DNA from: a virus
Virus record (IMG/VR): IMGVR_UViG_3300028573_000011
Location: 1 to 64,000 of that record
Length of the DNA: 64,000 nucleotides
Strand: one strand, 5' to 3'
The notes beneath the pieces are model-generated. The model saw nothing but the letters and a program-made list of their open reading frames with translations. It was not told the origin of the DNA and did not search any database. Each line of letters starts with the position of its first letter. Position 1 is the stretch's first letter. Both the position numbers and the translations under genes were made by a program. Positions 15,153 through 22,820 of this stretch are shown here, one piece after another.

Positions 15153-15239
15153 TGTTGTGTTGTCAATCTGCTGTCGTTCGGGTTCTCAACCCCTCCCGAC
15201 ACTTCTAACTATACAACAGGGAACCCTAGCTATGCAACA
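15153..15239 (-). promoter_or_regulatory. Repeated promoter, copy B
   Basis: TTGCAT (15237-15232), 18-base spacer, TATAGT (15213-15208), the hairpin GGGTT-GAG-AACCC and the GATTGACAACAC leader. Differs from copies A and C at only a few positions, mostly in the spacer. Confidence 0.75.
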
Positions 15240-15256
15240 GTCGTCAGGGTGAACCC

Positions 15257-15655
15257 TCAGTCGGCGGCCGGCCTGCGCCGCGGCCGCCGACTCTCCAGGT
15301 AGTCCGCGACCGCGTTCGCCCGGTACTGCATCACGCCGTCCTTCTCCACACCCTCCCCGAACAGGCCGCGGTGCGCGTGCCCGGCCATCGTCGACCGCGG
15401 CTGCCCGATGATCTCCCCCACCTCCCGAGGCGTCACCAGCCGCGTCCCCAGCTTGCGCAGCCGGCTGACCGCGGCCAGGTTGCGTCGTGCAGCCAGCACG
15501 GCCTCCACTGCGGCCGCCTCGTAGGTGTCGTAGAGCCCGCGCTTGTCCCCCTTGGGCGGCCAGTCCTGCTGGCCAACCCACAGGTCCACCGTCTTGATCG
15601 AGACGCCGTACTTCGCGGCGATCTCCTTCTTCGTGAGCCACTTCGTGTCGTTCAT
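15257..15655 (-). CDS. Helix-turn-helix DNA-binding protein
   Basis: 132 residues. The N-terminus is a classical HTH of the terminase-small-subunit/excisionase kind: WLTKKEIAAKYGVSIKTVDL followed by WVGQQDWPPKGDKRG. A second HTH-like segment, LVTPREVGEIIGQPRSTMAG, comes near residue 80, and the end is Arg-rich (ESRRPRRRPAAD). It sits between the paralogue genes without its own copy of the repeated promoter, so it is a candidate regulator of them. Confidence 0.68.
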   Translation of the reverse strand: MNDTKWLTKKEIAAKYGVSIKTVDLWVGQQDWPPKGDKRGLYDTYEAAAVEAVLAARRNLAAVSRLRKLGTRLVTPREVGEIIGQPRSTMAGHAHRGLFGEGVEKDGVMQYRANAVADYLESRRPRRRPAAD

Positions 15656-15709
15656 GGTCGCGTTCTCCTCTTCCGGCGGCCAGGGAGGACCGTCCAGTCC
15701 GAAGCTCGG

Positions 15710-15740
15710 GGCCGCCCCGGTTGAGAAGACCGGGGCGGCC
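15710..15740 (-). terminator. Terminator of the 15.7-16.1 kb gene
   Basis: GGCCGCCCCGGT and ACCGGGGCGGCC form a 12-bp stem with a 7-base loop, directly after the stop codon. It separates the paralogue gene from the HTH gene. Confidence 0.75.
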
Positions 15741-15746
15741 GTCAGG

Positions 15747-16124
15747 CTACTTAGCGCCCGGGGGCAGCTGGCCGCCGAGGGCGACCAGACACCTTCCGGC
15801 GAGTTCGAAGCTGACCACTGCGTGGAACCGCGACTGGCGCAGGATCTTCGGCATGCCGTGGTAGCTGCGCGCGTGAGCCAGGATCGCCGCAGTGATCCAG
15901 TTCTCGACCGCGTACAGCGCCAGGTTCTCCGCCTCGTTGAGGCCGCCGCGCTCCATGAGCACGTCGGCCGCGTGTCGCATGTTCTCGACCGCGACGGAGA
16001 GGTTCCCTTCGGCGGCGACGTTGATCGGCGGTCGCAGGATTCCGAGGAGTGCTGCGAGCACCGTCGTCTGTTCCGCCAGGTAACGCACCAGATCGGCGCG
16101 CTGGGCCTGGATGTCTTCGGACAT
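15747..16124 (-). CDS. Small helical protein, paralogue family copy 3
   Basis: 125 residues, MSEDIQAQRADLVRYLAEQ followed by long helices and the block RPPINVAAEGNLSVAVENM then RHAADVLMERGG. Start and ribosome site (GGGAGGACACG) are the same as in copy 2, and the upstream 85 bases are nearly identical. Divergence at protein level with near-identity of the promoter suggests conserved regulation. Function unknown. Confidence 0.68.
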   Translation of the reverse strand: MSEDIQAQRADLVRYLAEQTTVLAALLGILRPPINVAAEGNLSVAVENMRHAADVLMERGGLNEAENLALYAVENWITAAILAHARSYHGMPKILRQSRFHAVVSFELAGRCLVALGGQLPPGAK

Positions 16125-16137
16125 CGTGTCCTCCCTG

Positions 16138-16223
16138 TTGTGTTGTCAATCTGCTTGCCGTTCGGGTTCTCAACCCCTCCCGACACCTCTAACTATACAA
16201 CACAAACTTCTAGCTATGCAACA
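16138..16223 (-). promoter_or_regulatory. Repeated promoter, copy C
   Basis: TTGCAT (16221-16216), 18-base spacer, TATAGT (16197-16192), hairpin GGGTT-GAG-AACCC. Third copy of the promoter block. Confidence 0.75.
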
Positions 16224-16224
16224 C

Positions 16225-16587
16225 CTATTGCGGGTCAAGTTCCCCACGCTCGGACAGCCTGAAGGACACCAGCTCCCCATCGGCGACCACAGCCAGGAAC
16301 CGCATGCCCGGCAGCGCCTCCGCGTCAACCCCGAGCTGCTCGGCGACCAACTCCGCCGGGAACCAGTGCTTGTTCCCGCTCGGCGGGATCAGCAGCGCGC
16401 GCGCCTCAGAACCGCGGCCGATCGTCAGCGACACGCGTACCGGCACGGGCTCGTTGGCGACGGCTGCCATCCCCCGCGCCTCATCACGGCCCTGCGCTGC
16501 GTCGGGACCGGCGCCGGCAAGCATGATTTCGACGCGTGCCAGGACACCCTCAGTCGCCTCGCTCCCCACGCTCGCGGCCCGCGGCAT
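16225..16587 (-). CDS. Protein downstream of a Phd-like antitoxin, unknown
   Basis: 120 residues; ATG one base after the stop of the antitoxin-like gene. The N-terminal half is low in features (VLARVEIMLAGAGPDAAQGR). The C-terminal half is beta-rich (VPVRVSLTIGRG, ALLIPPSGNKHWFPAELVAE, MRFLAVVADGELVSFRLSE). The position is that of a toxin, but I see no known toxin fold (Doc, RelE or PIN). It may be a co-regulator or an unrecognised partner. Confidence 0.6.
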   Translation of the reverse strand: MPRAASVGSEATEGVLARVEIMLAGAGPDAAQGRDEARGMAAVANEPVPVRVSLTIGRGSEARALLIPPSGNKHWFPAELVAEQLGVDAEALPGMRFLAVVADGELVSFRLSERGELDPQ

Positions 16588-16588
16588 C

Positions 16589-16804
16589 TCAGGCACGATC
16601 GGCCCCCGCCAGAACCGCGAGCACTGCATCCGGGCCGCCGGCGCGCTGAATGGCCTCGCCCAGCTCGGCAGGGACGAGGGCAACCTGGCGCTTTCCGCGG
16701 CTGGTCAGGAAGTACGTGCGGCGTAGCAGCTTCACCGCGTTCATCAGTTCGCTGAGGTTCGCACGGGCTTCGACAATCGGCTGGTCTTCGGAGTTCATGT
16801 CCAT
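16589..16804 (-). CDS. Phd/YefM-like antitoxin
   Basis: 71 residues from MDMNSED (a start two codons later is equally possible). Pattern of the Phd/YefM DNA-binding fold: PIVEARANLSELMNAVKLLR then RTYFLTSRGKRQVALVPAEL. Such proteins neutralise a toxin and repress their own operon. A pair of TGTACA palindromes lies just upstream. The downstream partner is unusual for this family. Confidence 0.7.
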   Translation of the reverse strand: MDMNSEDQPIVEARANLSELMNAVKLLRRTYFLTSRGKRQVALVPAELGEAIQRAGGPDAVLAVLAGADRA

Positions 16805-16831
16805 GGCGGCGATTCTAGCAATCCGGCTTGA

Positions 16832-16854
16832 TGTACAGGAAGGCTTCATGTACA
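16832..16854. promoter_or_regulatory. Paired TGTACA sites between divergent genes
   Basis: TGTACA at 16832-16837 and 16849-16854, 17 bases start to start, in the short gap between the antitoxin-like gene (minus) and the small zinc-finger gene (plus). A likely autoregulatory operator for the Phd-like protein. Confidence 0.5.
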
Positions 16855-16896
16855 TTAAGACTCGTAAGGCCGAGCCGTACAAGCCGAGGAGCCACG

Positions 16897-17118
16897 ATGA
16901 CCACCACCGCCCGCCAGACCACCGCCCGCCTCGCCGGCGCCACTGTTCTCCTGGCCGCCCTGGTCATCGCTGCCCTCATCGAGCAGTACGACGAGTGCGA
17001 CCTCTGCCCCCGCCGCGTCACCGAGCGCTTCACCCGCATCGACAACCGCGACGGCGCCGAGGTCGACGTCTGCGAGCACTGCGCCGACCACGGCGACGTC
17101 TCCCACATCGCCGGCTGA
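16897..17118 (+). CDS. Small membrane-anchored zinc-finger protein
   Basis: 73 residues with GAGGAG before the ATG. One hydrophobic helix (LAGATVLLAALVIAALI), then CDLCPRRVTERF and VDVCEHCADHGD, a CxxC-CxxC zinc knuckle as in small rubredoxin-like proteins. First of five plus-strand genes with even spacing. Function unknown. Confidence 0.65.
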   Translation: MTTTARQTTARLAGATVLLAALVIAALIEQYDECDLCPRRVTERFTRIDNRDGAEVDVCEHCADHGDVSHIAG

Positions 17119-17151
17119 CCACCCACCGCCACGACTCCGAAGGGCTCCACG

Positions 17152-18018
17152 ATGACCACCACCCGGCGCGCGTTCCAGGTCGTCGGCACCACCGACGACG
17201 TCACCACCTGCGGCTTGTGTGGTCGCGACGAGCTGCGCGGCACGATCGTGCTGGCCGTCCTCGACGCCGACGGCAACGACACCGGCGAGCGCAACTACTA
17301 CGGCTCGACCTGCGGCGCCAAGGCCGCCGGCTGGACCGTCGCCGAGATCAACCACCGCGTCCAGGCCGCCCACAAGGCCAAGCTCGACGCGGCCGAGCAG
17401 GACGCCGCCGCCTACTCCGCCCGCCGCTTCGAGGCCCTGGTCACCTGGGCCGGCCAGACCCTCGGCATCACCGACCGCAAGGCGCTGCGCGACTTCGCCA
17501 TCTTCAAGCAGTTCTGCGAGTCCGACGCCTACACCGTTTTCCAGGCCGCCGAGAACCGCACCCCGGCCACGCCGGCATCGGGCCCGGTCGTCGACGAGCA
17601 GCCCCGCGCGATGCGCCAGCCGACCGACCGCCCCCGCAAGGGCGCCAACCGCCCGGCCCGCACCGGCCGCGCTGCCCGGGCCCGCGTCGGCCACCACATG
17701 TCGATCGGCCGCCGCCACGCCGTCCTCGACGCGCTCGTGGCCCGCGTCAACGCCGGGAAGCTGACCGCCGCTCAGTACCTCGCCGACGTCCTCGGCGCCG
17801 ACGGCGCGTTCATCGGCTCCTACGCCGGCCCGTTCGGCAAGGCGATCGCGACGGCCTGGCGCGCCGTGCGCGGCACCGACCCGCAGCGCACGGGCCTGGC
17901 ACTTGTCGGCCGGCGCCTGGTGTCCGTCTTCGCCTACAGCGCCGACGAGCTCCCCATCCTGCAGGCCGCCGCCGAGGCCTACCCGCGCACCGCCGCGCTC
18001 CTGACCGCACGCCCGTGA
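17152..18018 (+). CDS. Zinc-binding protein of actinophage type, unknown function
   Basis: 288 residues. The N-terminus has CGLCGRDELRGTIVLAVLD and a later GERNYYGSTCGAKAAGW, together a small beta-rich zinc domain seen in many Streptomyces plasmid and phage proteins. A long helix with Lys/Arg/Ala (VQAAHKAKLDAAEQDAAAYS), a basic linker (RPRKGANRPARTGRAARAR) and a C-terminal helical domain (RRHAVLDALVARVNAGKL) follow. Probably nucleic-acid associated. I cannot name the family. Confidence 0.65.
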   Translation: MTTTRRAFQVVGTTDDVTTCGLCGRDELRGTIVLAVLDADGNDTGERNYYGSTCGAKAAGWTVAEINHRVQAAHKAKLDAAEQDAAAYSARRFEALVTWAGQTLGITDRKALRDFAIFKQFCESDAYTVFQAAENRTPATPASGPVVDEQPRAMRQPTDRPRKGANRPARTGRAARARVGHHMSIGRRHAVLDALVARVNAGKLTAAQYLADVLGADGAFIGSYAGPFGKAIATAWRAVRGTDPQRTGLALVGRRLVSVFAYSADELPILQAAAEAYPRTAALLTARP

Positions 18019-18047
18019 CCGCCAACCCGACCAGCAAGGAGAACACC

Positions 18048-18488
18048 ATGCCCGAGGAGACCACCGACATCGAGCCCGGGGACCGCGTGACCCTGTTCAT
18101 CAGCGAGTACCCCGACATGGTGTCCGGGACGGTCCTGCGCGTCTACCTCGACGCGATCGGCAGCCTGGTCGCCGACGTCGAGCTGTGCTCCGGGGACGTC
18201 TGGCCGCAGTGCGTGCGGTTCCTGATGAAGGACACGGCGCACCCCCCATACAAGGAGCGGCTGCTCCAGCGCTGGCGCGACGCGGACGAGGCCCTGCGGG
18301 CGCACCCGGGCGACCACCCGGTGTGCGCGTTCCCCGGCCAGCGCTGGGGCTGCCCGGACTGGCAGCGCCTCAGCACGGTCATGGACGACATCGAGTCCCG
18401 GATGCTCGACGCCGGCATGCCGTCGCCGAGCTCCGAGGTCTACGCCGGCGCCGGGGGCGCCGAGTTGTATCTCGCCGACCTGGCCTGA
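18048..18488 (+). CDS. Small protein, unknown function
   Basis: 146 residues, ATG with AAGGAG upstream. The N-terminal third is beta-rich (EPGDRVTLFISEYPDMVSG, TVLRVYLDAIGSLVADVEL), an OB- or SH3-like barrel. The middle is HPPYKERLLQRWRDADEALR and the C-terminus is acidic and helical. The gene is followed by a 51-base repeat with a strong hairpin. Confidence 0.58.
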   Translation: MPEETTDIEPGDRVTLFISEYPDMVSGTVLRVYLDAIGSLVADVELCSGDVWPQCVRFLMKDTAHPPYKERLLQRWRDADEALRAHPGDHPVCAFPGQRWGCPDWQRLSTVMDDIESRMLDAGMPSPSSEVYAGAGGAELYLADLA

Positions 18489-18489
18489 C

Positions 18490-18540
18490 CGCGCACGGCG
18501 CTCCCCGGAATCGGGGCCGGGAAGCGCCGCGCACGACCAG
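18490..18540 (+). repeat. 51-base intergenic hairpin repeat, copy 1
   Basis: Near-identical to 18869-18919 (three or four differences). CGGCGCT pairs with AGCGCCG and CCCCG with CGGGG, forming a two-part stem directly after a stop codon. Probably a terminator or an RNA-processing element shared by neighbouring genes. Confidence 0.75.
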
Positions 18541-18564
18541 CCCGCCGGACCGAGGAGAGAGACC

Positions 18565-18858
18565 ATGACCATCACGACCACCGCCCGAGACAAGCTGTTC
18601 GCCTTCTACGCCGCCCACCCGGACGTCGAGAACGCCGACGGCGACCAGTTCCTGGCGCTGCCCGACACCCTCACCGCCGAGCTGGACTCCCTGCTGTTCG
18701 AGGCCGCGATGGAGAAGGCCATCAACGAGCACGTGGCCCAGTGCGTGCCGTGCCGGGAGCTCGGCCTCTGCGTCACCTTCCTGGCCGAGGGCACCATCCG
18801 CTGCCACTACGACAGCGAGGACGGATGGGACGGGCGCCGGTACGACAACCAGGCCTGA
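18565..18858 (+). CDS. Small protein with Cys pair, unknown function
   Basis: 97 residues after a GGAGAGAG site. Helical N-terminus (ARDKLFAFYAAHPDVENADG, then LPDTLTAELDSLLFEAAMEK). The C-terminal half has CVPCRELGLC and a lone Cys in IRCHYD, a possible metal site. It lies between the two copies of the intergenic hairpin repeat. Confidence 0.6.
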   Translation: MTITTTARDKLFAFYAAHPDVENADGDQFLALPDTLTAELDSLLFEAAMEKAINEHVAQCVPCRELGLCVTFLAEGTIRCHYDSEDGWDGRRYDNQA

Positions 18859-18868
18859 CGGTACTGGC

Positions 18869-18919
18869 CGCGCACGGCGCTCCCCGGGTTCGGGGCCGGG
18901 AAGCGCCGCGTACGACCAG
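18869..18919 (+). repeat. 51-base intergenic hairpin repeat, copy 2
   Basis: Second copy of the element at 18490-18540, again placed between a stop codon and the next ribosome site. Confidence 0.75.
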
Positions 18920-18956
18920 TCCCTGCGCTTTCCACCCACGACGAGGAGCCCACACT

Positions 18957-19466
18957 GTGACCACCACGCCCACCATCCAGGCGCCGACCTTCCGGCTGAC
19001 CGCCGACACCCGCCAGGTTCCCGCCGTCGGCGCCTACGCGGCCGGCTACGCCGTCACCCACGGTCGCGACGCGCTCGGACGCTTCGCGAGCAACATCAAC
19101 CAGGTGCGGGTCCGGGTCACCCGGCGCGGCCACTGGTACCGCACCGACGACGTCAACGACGGCCTGAACAACGACACCGTCTGCCGGGGCTGCGGCCACC
19201 ACGGCCACTTCCCCTACATTCTCGACTACGAGGCCTGCTCCAGCCCTGCCACCGCCGCCGGCGTCGCCGCCGCCCTGTCCGGCCCGGCGCGCGCCTTCCA
19301 GGCCGGCGACGAGGTGCACGGCTACCTGGTCGCCCTCCGCGGCCACTTCACGGCGACCGTGAAGCGCTTGTACATGAAGGACAACGCCGAGGTCGCCGAC
19401 GTCGAGACGCGCGACGGCACCGCCGCCACGTGCCTGACGCCGAAGGACCTGCGCCGAGCGCACTGA
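18957..19466 (+). CDS. Small zinc-finger protein, unknown function
   Basis: 169 residues from a GTG with GAGGAG upstream. Contains CRGCGHHGHFPYILDYEAC, a Cys/His zinc site, inside a beta-rich N-terminal region (VGAYAAGYAVTHGRDALGRF). The C-terminus (GHFTATVKRLYMKDNAEVAD, then VETRDGT) reads as an SH3-like barrel, similar in style to the protein at 18048. Last gene of the plus-strand run. Confidence 0.6.
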   Translation: MTTTPTIQAPTFRLTADTRQVPAVGAYAAGYAVTHGRDALGRFASNINQVRVRVTRRGHWYRTDDVNDGLNNDTVCRGCGHHGHFPYILDYEACSSPATAAGVAAALSGPARAFQAGDEVHGYLVALRGHFTATVKRLYMKDNAEVADVETRDGTAATCLTPKDLRRAH

Positions 19467-20009
19467 ATCGCCCCGCCGGCTGTACTGTCACAGGGCGGGG
19501 CCGGGCACTGCCGGAGAACGCTGGGCGTCGAAGACGCTGAGTCGGAGGCTGACCGGGTGGCCACGGCGCGCTGTGCCGGGGCCAGGACGCGCCGATGCCG
19601 GGCGACGGAGACGAACTCGCGCCGGACCGGCCCCGCCTGAACCCCAACGTGCGTCCTCATCGCACGGCGCCCAGGTGTCCGATGGCCCTCGAAGACCTCT
19701 GGCGATCCGGATCCTGCTGACAACCTCCGGCCCGTCATGCTTCGTGCCGTCGCGGCCCGAATCTCAGCCGTACGTGTATCCGGCGGACCCTCTTCACCTG
19801 ATGGTGTGACCTGCGGGAATCCGATTCTCGAGTGCCGTTTTTAACCAGTATCGTGTCCTTGGGTGTTTCCTCGGCCGTCCGGCACATCAGGCCGGACGGC
19901 CTCCCCTTTCCCGGTCGCAGCGCTGCCGGATCCTTGCCCTGGACTGCCCGCGTCTCGGACAGAGACGATGAATTCGCACCTCCGCCCCCACGCGAACGGA
20001 GCGCTCACC
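19467..20009 (+). other. 540-base stretch without a convincing gene
   Basis: Short frames here are Arg/Pro-rich, lack ribosome sites and look like noise. The sequence has a T-run (GTTTTTAACC near 19839) and ends in a strong hairpin at 19873-19901. It may hold a noncoding RNA or a long 5' leader of the gene at 20010; no tRNA, tmRNA or RNase P signature is visible. Confidence 0.4.
19873..19901 (+). terminator. Strong hairpin upstream of the 20.0 kb gene
   Basis: GGCCGTCCGGC and GCCGGACGGCC form a perfect 11-bp stem with a 7-base loop, followed by TCCCCTTT. It may end a transcript coming from the non-coding stretch before it. Confidence 0.7.
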
Positions 20010-20525
20010 ATGGACACCACCAGCGCGGACGAAGCCGCCGAGCAGATCCTCCAGGACGCCGGCACCACCTACCACGAGGCGCATGGCTTCTACCTGCGTG
20101 CGGTCGCCGCCGAGCTCGACCGCCGCGGCGTCCCCGTCCTCGAAGTCGGCGCCCACCCGGATGATCCCCGCAGCGGCTTCATCGCCGTCGACGTCCTGGC
20201 CAAGCCCGACGACGACAGCTTGTTCGTCGCCTGGCACGAGGAGGACGGCTGGACCTACTGCCCGTGTGCCGACGAGGAAGGCAGGCCGTACGACGACATC
20301 GCGCTCAGCGTGGAGCTGCTCGCCTACCCGGTCGACGTGGTCTCCGCGTTCCTCGCGGCCCTCGGCCGCGACGTCCTTCCAGTGCCGGCTCAGTGGGAGC
20401 CGCCAGCTGGGTACATCTCCGAGATCACCAGGAGCGAGTTCACTGAAACCAGCCCCGATCTCGAGCGCTCCCTGGTCGCGTACATCGGCTACCCAGGTGC
20501 CGACTGCGAACGGTACGCAGGCTGA
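20010..20525 (+). CDS. Small acidic protein, unknown function
   Basis: 171 residues from the ATG with GGAG nine bases upstream (an ATG at 19968 is the alternative). N-terminal helices (ADEAAEQILQDAGTTYHEAH, FYLRAVAAELDRRG), then mixed strands with SLFVAWHEEDGWTYCPCADE and a C-terminal segment. The DUF6292-like look (regularly spaced Trp, two Cys) is only a suggestion. Followed by a 70-residue gene 18 bases on. Confidence 0.55.
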   Translation: MDTTSADEAAEQILQDAGTTYHEAHGFYLRAVAAELDRRGVPVLEVGAHPDDPRSGFIAVDVLAKPDDDSLFVAWHEEDGWTYCPCADEEGRPYDDIALSVELLAYPVDVVSAFLAALGRDVLPVPAQWEPPAGYISEITRSEFTETSPDLERSLVAYIGYPGADCERYAG

Positions 20526-20543
20526 GATGGCAGGACATCCGGG

Positions 20544-20756
20544 ATGACCAGCACCCTGGATCTCGCGCGGAGTCTCGCCGCCCGATACGGCGTCGATGTC
20601 CTCGAGATGATCAGGCCCGTGGTGAGCTACACCGCAGAGATCGTCGACGACCCGGCCCTGTGGGACGAGGACGCGCAGGAGCTCTTTGACGCAGGCGTCG
20701 AGGTCGTGTCCGGCGAGATTGCCGTATGGCAGGGCGAGGGTCCCGAACTGTACTGA
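20544..20756 (+). CDS. Small acidic protein, unknown function
   Basis: 70 residues, helical first half (LDLARSLAARYGVDVLEMIR), acidic second half (ALWDEDAQELFDAGVEV, then WQGEGPELY). Co-directional with the gene before it and closed by a terminator. No family recognised. Confidence 0.5.
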   Translation: MTSTLDLARSLAARYGVDVLEMIRPVVSYTAEIVDDPALWDEDAQELFDAGVEVVSGEIAVWQGEGPELY

Positions 20757-20769
20757 TCAGCCGCGCAGC

Positions 20770-20796
20770 ACCGCCCGGTCCGCCAGGCCGGGCGGT
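20770..20796 (+). terminator. Terminator of the plus-strand small genes
   Basis: ACCGCCCGG and CCGGGCGGT, 9-bp stem with a 9-base loop, 14 bases after the stop at 20756. Confidence 0.7.
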
Positions 20797-20883
20797 CGGT
20801 GCGTTCCGCTGACAGTGCCAGCACGAACTACTACCGGAGGAGCACCTCCGATGCCTGTGAACGCCAGCACCCGCACGCAGAAC

Positions 20884-20908
20884 AGCGCCCGGCCGTTGGC
20901 CGGGCGCT
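20884..20908 (-). terminator. Terminator of the Nudix operon
   Basis: AGCGCCCGGCC-GTT-GGCCGGGCGCT, perfect 11-bp stem. On the minus strand it leads into GTTCTG. Convergent with the plus-strand terminator just before it. Confidence 0.78.
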
Positions 20909-20932
20909 GCGCGTGTCTGGCAGAGGCAGGGC

Positions 20933-21400
20933 TCAGCTGCCGACGTCGTACCCAGCGGCCACGATCAGCGCCCGCGCGTCCCGGACGATCCGGGCGTGGT
21001 CGAACGCAACCTTCGCCGCGGGGTCCAGAACCTCGTTGACGAAGACCCACTCGACGTCGGCGGCATCGTCGCCGGCCGTGACCGCGGGTCGCTTGGGGAG
21101 CACGACCGTGTACGCGAAGGTGACGTAACGGCCACGCGGGTCCCGTCCCGGTTCGGCGTAGACGCCGACGGGCTTAAGGGTCCTGCCGCCCAGGTCCAGA
21201 TTGGTCTCCTCGGTGAGCTCGCGGCGCGCGGCCAGCTCGATGTCCTCGCCCGGGTCGACGTGTCCGCCCGGGAGCGCCAGGGCCCCGGCGAACGGCTCGT
21301 ACGCGCGGCGGATCATCAGGACGTACAACTCGCCATCGTTGATGCCAAAGACAACAACGTCCACTGTCAGCCTGGCGGTCTCTCGCCCGGTATCGGTCAT
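20933..21400 (-). CDS. Nudix hydrolase
   Basis: 155 residues. Hydrolyses a nucleoside diphosphate linked to another group. The Nudix box is complete: GGHVDPGEDIELAARRELTE then ETNLDL. The ATG at 21400 has AAAGGAA upstream and lies 28 bases after the glycosyltransferase stop, so it shares that operon. In that place a sugar-nucleotide or oxidised-nucleotide substrate is plausible. Length and fold match the ADP-ribose-pyrophosphatase-like class. Confidence 0.9.
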   Translation of the reverse strand: MTDTGRETARLTVDVVVFGINDGELYVLMIRRAYEPFAGALALPGGHVDPGEDIELAARRELTEETNLDLGGRTLKPVGVYAEPGRDPRGRYVTFAYTVVLPKRPAVTAGDDAADVEWVFVNEVLDPAAKVAFDHARIVRDARALIVAAGYDVGS

Positions 21401-21428
21401 GATCAGGTTCCTTTCGAAGGGAAGGTAT

Positions 21429-22820
21429 CTAGCTGGGCTGCTCGGCAGCTGTCGCGAGCGGCTGGGGTCCGGCCGATGCGCCGGCCCAGACCGGTGCCTC
21501 AAGGCTGACCTCGACGGCAGCGCGCGTGGACCAGCCGGTTCGGGCGAAGGTGCACAGCCCGACCCACTGCAGGACCCAGCCCAGGTACAGCTGCAGGACC
21601 GAGGCGACCGGGGCCAGCGCGAACGTGAGCCACTGCGATCCGCGGGGCAGGTCGGTCCGGACCAGGGACAGGTAGCGCACAGCACCGACGTAGGACAGCA
21701 GGACGTACACCGCGGCGAAGCCGGCGGCCGTGTGCCAGTCCTGGCAGCTGCGCCACAGCACCGCCGGCAGGATCAGCGCCATCCACGCGAACGTGATGAA
21801 GTCCCAGGTGACCATCCACCAGGCGATCCGGCGGGCCTGGAAGTTCCGCAGGAACCAGGCGTTGCCCCACCAGAATGACCGCCACCAGCGCGTCCGCTGC
21901 TTGGACAGGTGCCGCAGCGTCACCGGGTGCAGGGTGTAGCCCAGCGCGCGCCGCTGGAACACGGTGCGCCCGGCCTTGAGCGCGAACTTGGTGAGCATCG
22001 CGTCGTCACCGCTGGCGACCTGGCGGCCCGCGACCGTCTGGCCGAGGTAGAACTCGAGGTTGTCCCGGACGACGCGGCCGCGGTAGAACGCCAAGCCGCC
22101 GGCGTTCACCGTGACCGAGCCGAGCCGGGAGTACTGGGCCCGCCCGGACAGGAACGAGCAGACGAACCCGAGGTCGACCAGCCGCGTGAGCAGGTTCGCG
22201 GTGGTGTTCGCACCGACCAGGAACCCGGCCACGGACATGGTCCGGCGCCTGGTGAACGGCATCAGCCCGTACTCGATCGCCCCGGGGTCCAGGATGACGT
22301 CGGAGTCGACGGTCACGTAGATGTCGGCGGCCGGGTCCATCTCGAACGCCCGCGCCTGGGCGTGCCGCTTGCCGCCGTTGTCCTGGCGCACGAAGTCGGC
22401 CTCCAGGCCGTCCGGGCACCGGGCACCGTGCCAGGTCTCGAACACCAGCTGGCAGTCGCGGGTGTCGGATCCGTCGTCGACGACGATGAGCCGGGCCGGG
22501 AGCCGGGTCTGCGCGCCCAGGGAGTCGAGCATCCGGGCGAACATCGCCGGGTCCTCGTTGAACAGCGGCACCACCACCGTGACGTGCAGCGCGGCGAGCT
22601 TCGCCGCCGTCGCGCCGGTGGCCGGCACGATCGTGTCGCGGTGGGCTTGGGCCAGGACGGCCATGAGGACGAGCCAGCAGAACGCCGCGGTGGCGACCGC
22701 CGCGGCGTTGCTGGGGTGGCCGGACATCAGGGCGTCGGCGTGCCGTAGCCCGAGCCAGCCGAGGACGGCGGCCAGGGCGAGCAGGACCAGCGGGTAGCTG
22801 CGGCGCGGGCGCACGGTCAC
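21429..22820 (-). CDS. Family 2 glycosyltransferase, hyaluronan-synthase-like
   Basis: 463 residues. Processive membrane glycosyltransferase: two N-terminal membrane helices, a GT-A catalytic domain with VVDDGSD, VDSD, GDDAMLTKFALKAG and the product motif QRTRWWRS, then about three C-terminal helices (LILPAVLWRSCQDWHTAAGF onward). The motifs fit the HasA/NodC group, which makes extracellular beta-linked polysaccharide from UDP-sugars. The GTG start overlaps the stop of the small membrane gene upstream. In an element this may coat or alter the host surface, for example to exclude other phages; inferred. Confidence 0.88.
   Translation of the reverse strand: MTVRPRRSYPLVLLALAAVLGWLGLRHADALMSGHPSNAAAVATAAFCWLVLMAVLAQAHRDTIVPATGATAAKLAALHVTVVVPLFNEDPAMFARMLDSLGAQTRLPARLIVVDDGSDTRDCQLVFETWHGARCPDGLEADFVRQDNGGKRHAQARAFEMDPAADIYVTVDSDVILDPGAIEYGLMPFTRRRTMSVAGFLVGANTTANLLTRLVDLGFVCSFLSGRAQYSRLGSVTVNAGGLAFYRGRVVRDNLEFYLGQTVAGRQVASGDDAMLTKFALKAGRTVFQRRALGYTLHPVTLRHLSKQRTRWWRSFWWGNAWFLRNFQARRIAWWMVTWDFITFAWMALILPAVLWRSCQDWHTAAGFAAVYVLLSYVGAVRYLSLVRTDLPRGSQWLTFALAPVASVLQLYLGWVLQWVGLCTFARTGWSTRAAVEVSLEAPVWAGASAGPQPLATAAEQPS

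Noticed and set aside
14500-16223. CRISPR array
   Set aside because: The three repeats are ~85 bases, hundreds of bases apart, and each sits just before a start codon. They are promoters.
19573-19809. 78-residue plus-strand frame in the non-coding stretch
   Set aside because: No ribosome site, Arg/Pro-rich, poor codon pattern, no neighbour coupling.
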